From CAINDZ01 sp964399195 (lineage in GTDB: Bacteria > Krumholzibacteriota > Krumholzibacteriia > LZORAL124-64-63), in the NCBI GenBank assembly GCA_964399195.1, contig CAYNPY010000028.1, positions 1 through 36,626 of the forward strand: a stretch of DNA of 36,626 bases, written 5' to 3'. A model generated the notes under the pieces. That model searched no databases. It was not told the origin of the DNA and saw nothing but the letters and a program-made list of their open reading frames with translations. Position numbers and translations under genes: made by a program. Positions 8,305 through 17,498 of this stretch are shown here, in pieces (position 1 is the first letter of the stretch; each line of letters opens with the position of its first letter).

Positions 8305-9798
8305 ATGCCGTTTCAGATTCGCCCCCGCCGCGCCGGCCGGGCGCCCCGCCCACTGTCGCCGCGCGCCGTCGTCGTTGCCGCCGCGCTGCTCCTGTCTGCG
8401 GCCTCGTCCGTCCACGCGCAGGTCGGCACGCGCCTCGTGCTCTCGGACCTCGACCAGCCCGTGCGCCTGGTGTCCCCGCCCGGCGACCGCCGCCTCTTCG
8501 TGGTGGAACAGCCCGGACGCATCCGCGTTTTCGGGCTGGACGGCGGCGACCGCGGGGTCTTCCTGGATCTGACCGGCCGCATCAGCGCGGGCGGTGAGCG
8601 CGGCCTGCTCGGGCTGGCGTTCGCGCCCGACTACGCCGCCAGCGGCCGCTTCTTCGTCGACTTCACGGACCTTGCCGGCGACACGCGCCTGGTCCGCTAT
8701 GCCGTCAGCGCCGACCCCGACCGCGCCGACCCGGCCAGCGCCGACACGCTGCTGACGGTGATGCAGCCGTACAGCAACCACAACGGCGGGCACCTCGAAT
8801 TCGGCCCCGACGGGTGGCTCTACTTCGGGCTGGGCGACGGCGGCAGCGGCGGCGACCCCGGCAACCGCGCCCAGGACGGCCAGTCGCTGCTCGGCAAGCT
8901 GCTGCGCCTGGACGTGTCGGGCCCCGTCGCGCTGCCGGCGCCGGGCAACCCGTTCGTCGGCTCGCCGCCGCGTGACGAGATCTGGGCCCTCGGCCTGCGC
9001 AACCCGTGGTGCTTCTCGTTCGACCGCCTGACCGGCGACCTCTACCTCGCCGACGTGGGCCAGAGTTCGCGCGAGGAAATCGACATCGCCCCGGCCGGCA
9101 GCGGCGGGCTCAACTTCGGCTGGCGGCTGATGGAGGGCACCGCCTGCTTCAACCCGGCCACCGGCTGCAATGACGGCTCGCTCACCCTGCCGGTCCACGA
9201 GTACACGCACGGCGGCACGCCGTTCCGCTGCTCGATCTCGGGCGGCTACGTCTACCGCGGCAACGCCGTGCCCGGGCTGCAGGGGACCTACCTGTTCGCG
9301 GACTATTGCAGCCGCCAGATCTGGGGCCTGCGCTGGACGGCGCAGGAAGGGCTGGCGTCGGTGACGGAACTGACGGCGGCGCTGACGCCGGCGGGCGGGT
9401 ACGCGTCCATCTCGGCGTTCGGGCAGGACGCCGACGGCGAGCTGTACATCCTGGACTACGGGGGCGGCAAGGCCCACCGCATCGTCTCGACGACGAGCGG
9501 CCAGCTGCCGCCCGCGCCCGCGCGGCCGTGGCTCGGGCAGAACCGGCCCAACCCGTTCAATCCTTCCACGCGCCTCCCCTTCGTCGTGCCGGCCGCCGGC
9601 GCGGTGAGCCTGACGGTGCACGACCTGGCCGGGCGCCGCGTGCGGACGCTGGTGGACGGGCCGCTGCCCGCCGGCGAGCACGCCGTGACCTGGGACGGAC
9701 GCGCGGACGACCGGACCGAGGCGCCCGGCGGGACCTACCTGGCCTCGCTCCGGACCGCCGACGGCGCCGACCGACGCAAGCTGGTGCTGGTGCGCTGA
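8305..9798 (+). CDS. Secreted PQQ-type sugar dehydrogenase (GSDH family) with FlgD-like C-terminal domain
   Basis: A 497-residue exported protein. Residues 1-39 are a signal peptide (basic start, then AVVVAAALLLSAASSVHA). Residues 43-395 form the six-bladed propeller of the glucose/sorbosone dehydrogenase family. Its motifs include FVVEQPGRIRV, GERGLLGLAFAPDY, SNHNGGHLEFGPDGWLYFGLGDGG (H159 lines up with the catalytic His of soluble glucose dehydrogenase), LRNPWCFSFD and LADVGQ. Such enzymes oxidise aldoses outside the cytoplasm using PQQ and calcium. Residues from about 405 form a FlgD-like Ig domain opening with NRPNPFNPSTRLPF and ending KLVLVR, a predicted sorting or anchoring module. GAGG lies eight bases before the ATG. 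The substrate, and whether PQQ is made by this organism, cannot be seen here. Confidence 0.9.
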   Translation: MPFQIRPRRAGRAPRPLSPRAVVVAAALLLSAASSVHAQVGTRLVLSDLDQPVRLVSPPGDRRLFVVEQPGRIRVFGLDGGDRGVFLDLTGRISAGGERGLLGLAFAPDYAASGRFFVDFTDLAGDTRLVRYAVSADPDRADPASADTLLTVMQPYSNHNGGHLEFGPDGWLYFGLGDGGSGGDPGNRAQDGQSLLGKLLRLDVSGPVALPAPGNPFVGSPPRDEIWALGLRNPWCFSFDRLTGDLYLADVGQSSREEIDIAPAGSGGLNFGWRLMEGTACFNPATGCNDGSLTLPVHEYTHGGTPFRCSISGGYVYRGNAVPGLQGTYLFADYCSRQIWGLRWTAQEGLASVTELTAALTPAGGYASISAFGQDADGELYILDYGGGKAHRIVSTTSGQLPPAPARPWLGQNRPNPFNPSTRLPFVVPAAGAVSLTVHDLAGRRVRTLVDGPLPAGEHAVTWDGRADDRTEAPGGTYLASLRTADGADRRKLVLVR

Positions 9799-9803
9799 GG
9801 CCG

Positions 9804-9822
9804 GGCCGGCTACTGGCCGGCC
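9804..9822. terminator. Hairpin between convergent genes
   Basis: GGCCGGC (9804-9810), loop TACTG, GCCGGCC (9816-9822) lies in the 11-base gap between two convergent stop codons and reaches into the acyl-CoA dehydrogenase stop. It is placed to act on both strands, but it has no T-run on either side. Confidence 0.4.
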
Positions 9823-10952
9823 AGCAGCTTGCGCGCGATGACCAGCCGCTGGATCTCGCTGGTGCCCTCGTAGATGCGCGTGACGCGGACGTCGCGGTAG
9901 TAGCGCTCCACGTCGTATTCCTTGCAGAAGCCGTAGCCGCCGTGGATCTGCACCGCGGCGTCGGCGGCGCGGCCGGCCGCCTCGCTGGCCATCAGCTTGG
10001 CCATGGCCGCCTCGCGCGTGTGCGGGCGCCCCTGGTCCTTCAGCCAGGCGGCGTGCCAGCTGAGCAGGCGCGCGGCCTCCAGTTCGGTGCCCATGTCGGC
10101 CAGCTTGTGGGCGATCACCGGCTGCGAGGCGAGCGACTGGCCGAACTGCTCGCGCACCTTGGCGTAGGCGATGGACGCGTCCAGGCAGGCCTGGCCGATG
10201 CCGAGGGCCTGGAAGGCGATGCCGATGCGCCCGCCGTCCAGCGCGGTGAGCGCCACGCGCAGGCCGGCGCCCTCCTCACCCAGCAGGTGGGCGGCGGGCA
10301 CGCGCGCCTCGTCCAGGGCGATGACCGCCGTGTCCGAGGCCCGCAGGCCCATCTTGTCCTCCTTCTTGGCGACCGACAGCCCGGGCGTGTCCCGCTCGAC
10401 CAGGAAGGCGTGGGTGCCCTTGTGGCCGCTGCTGCCCGGCTCGCGCGCAAGGATCACGTAGAAGGCGGCGCGGGCGCCGTTCGTCACGAACGATTTGGCG
10501 CCGTTCAGCACGTAGTGGTCGCCGTCGCGCCGCGCGGTGGCCTGCAGCGCGGAGGCGTCCGAGCCGGCGCCGGCCTCCGTGACGCAGAAGGCGGCGATCT
10601 CGCCGGCGGCCATGCGGGGCAGGAACTTCCGCTTCACGTCGTCGGTGCCGAACAGCGCCACCGGGTACGAGCCGACGCTGTTGTGGACCGTGAGCATCAC
10701 GCTGACCCCGGCGCTGGCCTTGGACAGCTCCTCCACCACCAGGCCGTAGGTCAGGGTGTCGACGCCCAGCCCGCCGTACTGCTCGGGAAAGGTCAGGCCG
10801 AAGAAGCCGCCTTCGCGAAGCGCCGCGATCAGCGTGTCGGGCATGTCGCCATCGACGTCCATGCGGTGCGCGATGGGCGCGATGTGCTGGCGCGTGAAAT
10901 CCCGCACCATGTCCCGGAACATCTTCTGGTTCTCGTTCAGCTCGAAGTCCAT
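9810..10952 (-). CDS. Acyl-CoA dehydrogenase (third paralogue of the region)
   Basis: A 380-residue FAD enzyme that makes the alpha,beta double bond in an acyl-CoA and passes electrons to ETF. The full fold is present: N-terminal helices (MDFELNENQKMFRDMVRDF), the central beta domain with CVTEAGAGSDASAL and YVLNGAKSFVTNG, and the C-terminal helical domain with DGGRIGIAFQALG and REQFGQ. RIYEGTSEIQR carries the catalytic base E362, in the position used by short- and medium-chain and butyryl-CoA dehydrogenases. GGGGAG lies seven bases before the ATG. Unlike its two relatives upstream it has its own promoter at 11010-11037, just past the M14 stop. Chain-length or branched-chain specificity cannot be assigned. 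Confidence 0.94.
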   Translation of the reverse strand: MDFELNENQKMFRDMVRDFTRQHIAPIAHRMDVDGDMPDTLIAALREGGFFGLTFPEQYGGLGVDTLTYGLVVEELSKASAGVSVMLTVHNSVGSYPVALFGTDDVKRKFLPRMAAGEIAAFCVTEAGAGSDASALQATARRDGDHYVLNGAKSFVTNGARAAFYVILAREPGSSGHKGTHAFLVERDTPGLSVAKKEDKMGLRASDTAVIALDEARVPAAHLLGEEGAGLRVALTALDGGRIGIAFQALGIGQACLDASIAYAKVREQFGQSLASQPVIAHKLADMGTELEAARLLSWHAAWLKDQGRPHTREAAMAKLMASEAAGRAADAAVQIHGGYGFCKEYDVERYYRDVRVTRIYEGTSEIQRLVIARKLLAGQ

Positions 10953-11009
10953 CGGCGGCTCCCCGTCCTTCGCTTCAGCGGCGGACCCGTCGCCCGTCGC
11001 CGTCGGCCT

Positions 11010-11037
11010 AATGTAGCAGCCGTCCCGCTCGCGCCAA
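11010..11037 (-). promoter_or_regulatory. Promoter of the third acyl-CoA dehydrogenase
   Basis: On the minus strand TTGGCG (11032-11037), 16 bases, then TACATT (11010-11015). The predicted leader is about 50 bases. It begins nine bases after the M14 stop codon, so this gene can be expressed independently of the genes upstream. Confidence 0.6.
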
Positions 11038-11045
11038 GCCGCGCC

Positions 11046-14000
11046 TCACCAGGGCGTCGACCAGCGCGTGCCGAGGCCCGGCCCCAGCAGGATGGCGTTG
11101 ACCAGGAGACGTTCGGCATCGCGCTGCCAGCGGCGCCAGGCCGGCGGCGCCGCGAACAGGACGACCTGGCCGCGGCCGACGTTCTCCCGGACCGCGTAGG
11201 CCGTCTGGGCCAGCCGCGCGGCGCCCTCGGGCCAGAGCAGGCCGCCCAGGTGCAGCCGCTCGGGCGCCGCGAAGCGCGCCGCCGCGACGGCTGTCGGCGC
11301 GGCCAGCAGGGCGTCCTCGGCTCCGAACCAGACCGGGATCTCGGGGTCCAGCCCGAAGGCGAGCCACTCCTCCGGGTCCAGTTCGGCGCGCAGCAGCGCG
11401 CCCTGGGGCATGAAACGGCGCAGGCGCGCGTCGGCGCGCTCACGGTCGACCGGCTCGACCGCCTTGCGGCCGGCCGGCAGGACCTCCTGGAGCCACTCGT
11501 CCAGCCGCCGCGGCGTCCCGCCCAGCGGGGTGCCCTGCGGCGTGCCGGCCGCGAACGGCGCCGCGCCCGGCCCCAGCAGCGGGGCCACGTCGTAAGGGGA
11601 GCTGCGCCGGGCCGTGGGTTCCGGCGCGGGCGTCGGCAGGGGCGAGCCGTCGGGACCGGTGCGCGCGGCGGCCGCCACGCGCAGGCCGCCGGCCGCCGGG
11701 CGCCCGGCCGCTTCCGCCATCGCGGCGGGGATCGACCACACCGGCGGCGGGCTGTTGTCCAAGGCCTGGGCGCGGAAGCGGCTCTGGGTCAGGGCGAGCG
11801 TCGAGTCGGCCAGGAGCTGCGCGCCGCCATCGAAGCCGATCGCGGTGCCGCCGGCCTCGATCCACGCGCGCAGGCGCGTCAGCCCGCCCTGGCCGAGCGC
11901 CTGGCGGTACATCCCGGTGCCGCCCCGCACGGGCGGGAACACCAGGACGTTGTAGCGCGACAGGTCCACGCGCGAAAAGCGCGCCGCGTCCAGGCTGCTG
12001 AAGCGCAGGCCCAGCTCCTGGTCCAGCAGGTGCCACACGTGCCCGTAGTCGTCCGGGGCGATCGGCATCCCGGCCAGCACGCCCACGCGGGGGGCGACCA
12101 GCACGTCGAACTCGGCGCCGCCCAAGTCGGGCCCCGCCTGCGCGCGCGAGGTCGCGATCGCCTGCATCGTCGCGCGCGAACGCAGGCCCGCCAGCGCCGC
12201 GTCCAGGTCGGGCAGGTTGCCCTCGCGGCGGATGACCAGCGCGCCCGCGTTGTACGCGCGGCCTTCCACCGTGAACGGCTTGCGGGCCACGCGCACGGTC
12301 ACGCCGCGTTGCAGGAGCTCCGCCAGCAGGCGGCAGCTCTCCTCGGGGTCGCCGTCGAGCACGAGCGAGGTCCAGGGTCCGGCCGGCGCCGCGGCTGCGG
12401 CCGCGTGGGCAGCCTCGTCCGCCGCCGCCCAGGGGCGCCACTCGCCGGCCGGCCGCGCGGCCAGCCAGCCGGCCGGCACGCCGCGCAGCAGCGGCAGCGA
12501 CCAGGCAGTCGTGTCGTACAGGCGGCTGCCCTTCTCCTTCTCCAGGTATTCGCGCTCGTCGCGGAAGAAGACGTCGTTCATCGGCACGTGCGGATCGAGG
12601 ATCGCCCGCGCGAGCAGGCCCGCCGGCTGGTCCAGCCCGACCAGCAGCGATCCGGGCGGAACCTCGCGGGACTCGCGCCGGCCCGTGCGCGCGTCCGTGA
12701 CCGTGGCCGTCAACGCGCGCTCGCCGCCCAAAACCTGCGCCTCGATGCCCTGCGCGGCCAGGATGGCGCCCAGTTCGGGCAGGCGACCGGGGTGGCGCGG
12801 GTCGGGCGTCAGGAGCCAGGCGCGGCGGTCGCCGCGGCGCCCGAGCTCCACGGCCTCCGCGCGCGCGGCGCGGTGGTCGGCTAGAATCTCGGCGCGCCGC
12901 GAGCGTAGCGACTCCAGGTTCGCCAGCGTCGAGACCACCTGGTGTTCGACGGCCTGCGCGAAGGTGCGCTCGGTGCCGTCGCGCTTGCGGACGCGCGTTC
13001 CGGTGGTGCGGGACATCTCGTAGAGGATCCCGATGCCGCCGTGGTACGCGGCCCAGGACGAGCCGTAGCCGGGGAAGAACTCCTCGTTCCATTCGCCGGA
13101 ATAGTAGGGATAGCCGTGCGCGTCGAGGGCGCGGGCCTGTTCGTCGGAGAAGGTCTTCTCCCACTTGCGGACCGTCAGCGGCCGGTGCGGATTGTGCGGG
13201 TGCCGGGCGGGCGGGAACAGGTAGCTCGCGTCGGCGCCCATCTCGTGGCTGTCGACCAGCAGCTGCGGCAGCCAGCGGGCCACCTCGCGCGCCCGCGCGC
13301 TCTCGGGCAGGCGCATCGGGATCCAGTCGCGGTTCAGGTCGAACAGGTAGTGGTTGCCGCGCCCCCACGGCCAGACGCCGGTGTGCGAGAGGTCGTCCTG
13401 GTCCGGGTTGGCCACCGCGTGGGCGAACGAGCCGACCTGCGCCAGGTAGCGCGCCCGGCCGTCGGGGTTCTCGCACGGGTCGACCAGCAGGACCAGGTCG
13501 CGGCGCAGCGCCTCGGCGCGCGAATCGGTGCCCGCGACCAGCCACCAGGCCAGCGCGCAGGCGGCGTCGGTGCTGCTCAGCTCGTCGCCGTGGATGCCGT
13601 AGGCCAGGAAGGCCACGGCCTTCGCCTCGGCCAGCCCGACGGCCGGCCCCCGCGGGTCCAGACGCGCGAGGTGCTCGCGCCGGAAGTCCTCCAGCCGGGC
13701 GATCGTGGCCTCGTCCGAGACGGCCAGCAGCACCAGCGGCCGGCCCTCGAAGGAGCGCCCGAACTCCAGCAGCGTCGCGCGCGGAGACGCGTCGTCAAGG
13801 GCCCCGAACCAGGCCAGCACCTCCTCCGGGCGCAGGGGCCTTGCGGCGGGGTCCACGCCCGTCACGTCGCGCAACGAGGGCACGCGCGGGTCGAACTGCG
13901 CCCCCGGGAACAGACGGGCGGGGTCCAGCGGCGCCAGGCCGTCGTTCAGCGGCGCGGCGGCGGGGGCGGCCAGCGCCAACGCGGCGTTCGGCAGGGCGAC

Positions 14001-14066
14001 CGCAGCCGGCGCCAGCGCGCACCAGATGAACGCGAGGAACGCGACGCGACGCGAACGGAAAGGCAT
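11046..14066 (-). CDS. Secreted M14-family zinc carboxypeptidase with C-terminal glutamine-amidotransferase-like domain
   Basis: A 1006-residue exported metallopeptidase. A signal peptide covers about residues 1-38. The M14 domain (about 75-400) has the zinc ligands H159 and E162 in GIHGDELSS and H274 in LLVDSHEMGADASYLF. CENPDGR (198-204) and NRDW (245-248) are also typical. E350 in GILYEMSRTTG is the likely catalytic Glu. Residues 415-640 look like accessory beta-rich modules. Residues about 655-760 (VLVAPRVGVLAGMP, YNVLVFPPVRGGTG, WIEAGGTAIGFDGGAQ) resemble the GATase1-like module seen in other large bacterial M14 proteins, without an obvious catalytic triad. Its role would be trimming peptides outside the cytoplasm. 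GGGAG precedes the ATG. It follows a strong terminator-like hairpin and lies between two acyl-CoA dehydrogenases, an unusual place for a peptidase. Confidence 0.9.
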   Translation of the reverse strand: MPFRSRRVAFLAFIWCALAPAAVALPNAALALAAPAAAPLNDGLAPLDPARLFPGAQFDPRVPSLRDVTGVDPAARPLRPEEVLAWFGALDDASPRATLLEFGRSFEGRPLVLLAVSDEATIARLEDFRREHLARLDPRGPAVGLAEAKAVAFLAYGIHGDELSSTDAACALAWWLVAGTDSRAEALRRDLVLLVDPCENPDGRARYLAQVGSFAHAVANPDQDDLSHTGVWPWGRGNHYLFDLNRDWIPMRLPESARAREVARWLPQLLVDSHEMGADASYLFPPARHPHNPHRPLTVRKWEKTFSDEQARALDAHGYPYYSGEWNEEFFPGYGSSWAAYHGGIGILYEMSRTTGTRVRKRDGTERTFAQAVEHQVVSTLANLESLRSRRAEILADHRAARAEAVELGRRGDRRAWLLTPDPRHPGRLPELGAILAAQGIEAQVLGGERALTATVTDARTGRRESREVPPGSLLVGLDQPAGLLARAILDPHVPMNDVFFRDEREYLEKEKGSRLYDTTAWSLPLLRGVPAGWLAARPAGEWRPWAAADEAAHAAAAAAPAGPWTSLVLDGDPEESCRLLAELLQRGVTVRVARKPFTVEGRAYNAGALVIRREGNLPDLDAALAGLRSRATMQAIATSRAQAGPDLGGAEFDVLVAPRVGVLAGMPIAPDDYGHVWHLLDQELGLRFSSLDAARFSRVDLSRYNVLVFPPVRGGTGMYRQALGQGGLTRLRAWIEAGGTAIGFDGGAQLLADSTLALTQSRFRAQALDNSPPPVWSIPAAMAEAAGRPAAGGLRVAAAARTGPDGSPLPTPAPEPTARRSSPYDVAPLLGPGAAPFAAGTPQGTPLGGTPRRLDEWLQEVLPAGRKAVEPVDRERADARLRRFMPQGALLRAELDPEEWLAFGLDPEIPVWFGAEDALLAAPTAVAAARFAAPERLHLGGLLWPEGAARLAQTAYAVRENVGRGQVVLFAAPPAWRRWQRDAERLLVNAILLGPGLGTRWSTPW

Positions 14067-14114
14067 GACTCATCTCCCGTGGGTCTGAGGCGGCGGGGAC
14101 CGGCGCGGAACGAC

Positions 14115-14147
14115 GGCGGGGGAAGGCCGCGCCGGCCCTCCCCCGCC
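14115..14147 (-). terminator. Strong hairpin after the second acyl-CoA dehydrogenase
   Basis: A 15-bp stem (14115-14129 with 14133-14147, a single G-U pair, three-base loop) begins five bases after the stop codon at 14153. No T-run follows, only GTCGTTCCG. It probably ends or attenuates the acyl-CoA catabolism transcript before the M14 gene, for which I see no separate promoter. Confidence 0.55.
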
Positions 14148-14152
14148 GCCGG

Positions 14153-15295
<1,143 letters not shown>

Positions 15296-15314
15296 GGGAG
15301 TCTCCCGGGGTTGG

Positions 15315-15340
15315 GAACGCCGGCCGGCCGGCCGGCGTTC
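15315..15340. repeat. 26-base perfect palindrome between two operon genes
   Basis: Each half is 13 bases (GAACGCCGGCCGG and its exact complement), filling more than half of the 48-base gap between the hydroxyacyl-CoA dehydrogenase and the second acyl-CoA dehydrogenase. In RNA it would fold an 11-bp stem with a four-base loop. It may tune the ratio of the two products through partial termination or RNA processing. Confidence 0.7.
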
Positions 15341-15343
15341 AGG

Positions 15344-16192
15344 CTATTTCTGCGCGTACTCGTAGAAGCCGCGGCCGCTCTTGCGGCCCAGGTAGCCGGC
15401 ATCGACCATCCGCCGCAGCAGCGGGCAGGGCCGGTACTTGCTGTCGCCGAAGCCGTCGTAGAGCACGTTCATGATGTCCAGGCAGATGTCCAGGCCGATG
15501 AAGTCGGCCAGCGTCAGCGGCCCCATCGGGTGGGCCATGCCCAGCTTCATGACCTCGTCGATGGCCTCGCGGGTGGCCACCCCCTCCATCAGGCAGTAGA
15601 CGGCCTCGTTGATCATGGGCATCAGCACGCGATTGCTGATGAAGCCCGGATAATCCTGCACGGGGACAGGGACCTTGCCGAGCTCCCGCGAGACCTTCGT
15701 CACGTACTCCAGCGTGGCCGCGCTGGTGGCCTGGCCGCAGATGACCTCGACCAGCTTCATCACCGGCACCGGATTCATGAAGTGCATGCCGATGACCTTG
15801 TCGGCGCGCTTCGTGGTGGCCGCGATCTTGGTCACGGAGATGCTCGAGGTGTTCGTGGCCAGCACCGCCTCGGGACCGCAGGCGGCGTCCAGCGCCGTGA
15901 AGATCTCCTGCTTGACCGGAAAGCTCTCGAACACGGCCTCGACCACCAGCTCGCTGCCCGCGGCGGCCTTCACGGCGACGGCCGGGCGGATGCGCCCGAG
16001 CGTCGCCTTGGCGTCGGCCTCGGTGAGAGTCTCCTTCTTGACCTGGCGCATGAGATTGCCCTCGATGGTCTTCAGCGCCCGGTCCAGGCAGTCCTGCCTC
16101 ACGTCGATCAGGGTCACGTCGTGGCCGTGCTGCGCGAACACATGGGCGATGCCGTTGCCCATGGTGCCGCCGCCGATGACTGACATCTTCAT
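15344..16192 (-). CDS. 3-hydroxybutyryl-CoA / 3-hydroxyacyl-CoA dehydrogenase
   Basis: A 282-residue cytosolic NAD(P)-dependent enzyme interconverting 3-hydroxyacyl-CoA and 3-oxoacyl-CoA, exactly the length of clostridial Hbd. The Rossmann motif is VIGGGTMGNGIAH (residues 5-17). NTSSI holds S117, and MHFMNPVPVMKLVEV gives the catalytic pair H137 and E149. The C-terminal dimer domain ends with GYLGRKSGRGFYEYAQK. The start is the ATG at 16192, with AAAGGAAG about nine bases upstream; a second ATG two codons later is possible. It follows the thiolase by 29 bases. No enoyl-CoA hydratase domain is fused to it or located nearby. Confidence 0.95.
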   Translation of the reverse strand: MKMSVIGGGTMGNGIAHVFAQHGHDVTLIDVRQDCLDRALKTIEGNLMRQVKKETLTEADAKATLGRIRPAVAVKAAAGSELVVEAVFESFPVKQEIFTALDAACGPEAVLATNTSSISVTKIAATTKRADKVIGMHFMNPVPVMKLVEVICGQATSAATLEYVTKVSRELGKVPVPVQDYPGFISNRVLMPMINEAVYCLMEGVATREAIDEVMKLGMAHPMGPLTLADFIGLDICLDIMNVLYDGFGDSKYRPCPLLRRMVDAGYLGRKSGRGFYEYAQK

Positions 16193-16221
16193 GGCGTCTT
16201 CCTTTCCGCTTCGTTCGGTTC

Positions 16222-17409
16222 TCAGGCCCGGGTGATCGCCAGCGAGACGGCGTCGCCGCCGCCCAGGCACAGGCTGGCCAGGCCGCGGCCGACCTGACGG
16301 TCCTCCATCGCGTGCAGGAGCGTGACCAGGATGCGGGCGCCCGAGCAGCCGATGGGGTGCCCCAGGCTGACGCCGCCGCCGTGGACGTTGACCCTGGCCG
16401 GGTCCACCTCGAGCTGGCGGATGACCGCGACGCTCTGGGCGGCGAACGCCTCGTTGAACTCGAAGAGGTCGTAGTCGGCCAGCTTGCTGGCCGTCTTCTT
16501 GAGCAGGTTCCGCACGCTGGTCACCGGCGCCATCATCACCTGGTGCGGCTCCACCGCGCCGGTGGCGGCGCCCTCGATGATCGCGCGGATCTTCAGCCCG
16601 TTCTTCTTGGCGAAGGCCTCGCTGCAGACGAGCAGCGCGGCGGCGCCGTCGTTGATGGTCGAGGCGTTGCCCGCCGTGACCGTGCCGCCGTCGCGCTTGA
16701 ACGCCGGCTTCAGCTTCGCCAGCGACTCGAGCGTCGCGTCGGCGCGCGGGCCCTCGTCCCGGGCGAACACGACGGGATCGCCCTTCTTCTGCGGGATCGT
16801 GACCGGGGCGACCTCCTTGGTGAACTTGCCCGCGGCCCAGGCGGCCACGGCGCGGCGATGGCTCTCGGCGGCGAACGCGTCCTGGTCCTCGCGGCTGACC
16901 CTGTAGGTGTCCACGACCCACTCGGCCGTCATGCCCATGTGGAAGTTGTTGTAGATGTCCCACAGGCCGTCGTGCACCAGCAGGTCGGTGACGGTGCCGT
17001 CGCCCAGGCGCAGGCCGTCGCGCGCGCCCAGCAGCGCGTACGGGATGCGGCTCATGTTCTCGAAGCCGCCGGCCAGCGCGCAGTCGAGATCGCCGGCGCG
17101 GATGGCCTGGTCGGCCAGCGCGACGGCCTTCAGGCCGGAGCCGCAGACCTTGTTGACGGTCATGGCGCTGACGGTGTGCGGCACGCCGCCGAAGATGGCC
17201 GCCTGCCGCGCCGGGTTCTGCTGCAGCCCGGCCTGGCAGACGTTGCCCATGATCACCTCGCCGACCAGCTTCGGGTCCAGGCCCGTGCGCTCAAGCACGG
17301 CCTTGACGCAGTGCGCGCCCAGCTCCGGCGCGCGGATCCCGGCCAGGCCGCCCTGGAACTTGCCGATGGGCGTGCGGACGGCTTCGCAGATGACGGAACG
17401 CTTGCTCAT
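16222..17409 (-). CDS. Acetyl-CoA C-acetyltransferase (thiolase II)
   Basis: A 395-residue thiolase joining two acetyl-CoA, or cleaving acetoacetyl-CoA and related 3-oxoacyl-CoAs. The nucleophile is C89 in NKVCGSGLKA. NEAFAAQ is near residues 319-325, H351 lies in SLGHPIGCSGAR, and C381 in SLCLGGGDAVS. This last motif usually reads C-x-GGGQ or GGGM, so the Asp after the Gly run is slightly unusual. The phase after C89 (KAVALADQAIRAGD and AGGFENMS) is that of biosynthetic-type thiolases. The ATG at 17409 has AAGGGAG eight bases upstream. The 89-base gap from the acyl-CoA dehydrogenase contains a 7-bp hairpin (17456-17471). Confidence 0.95.
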   Translation of the reverse strand: MSKRSVICEAVRTPIGKFQGGLAGIRAPELGAHCVKAVLERTGLDPKLVGEVIMGNVCQAGLQQNPARQAAIFGGVPHTVSAMTVNKVCGSGLKAVALADQAIRAGDLDCALAGGFENMSRIPYALLGARDGLRLGDGTVTDLLVHDGLWDIYNNFHMGMTAEWVVDTYRVSREDQDAFAAESHRRAVAAWAAGKFTKEVAPVTIPQKKGDPVVFARDEGPRADATLESLAKLKPAFKRDGGTVTAGNASTINDGAAALLVCSEAFAKKNGLKIRAIIEGAATGAVEPHQVMMAPVTSVRNLLKKTASKLADYDLFEFNEAFAAQSVAVIRQLEVDPARVNVHGGGVSLGHPIGCSGARILVTLLHAMEDRQVGRGLASLCLGGGDAVSLAITRA

Positions 17410-17498
17410 CTTCCGGCTCCCTTGTCGTGGTTTGCCTGCTGCCTCTATCGGTGCCGGGCGCCTCGGCGCCCCCTCCTGCCCAGCTCGAACTCGCGCCC

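Noticed and set aside
9306..12884. A 1192-codon plus-strand open frame
   Set aside because: It crosses the end of the sugar dehydrogenase and lies antisense to an acyl-CoA dehydrogenase and the M14 peptidase. The composition is that of a shadow frame.
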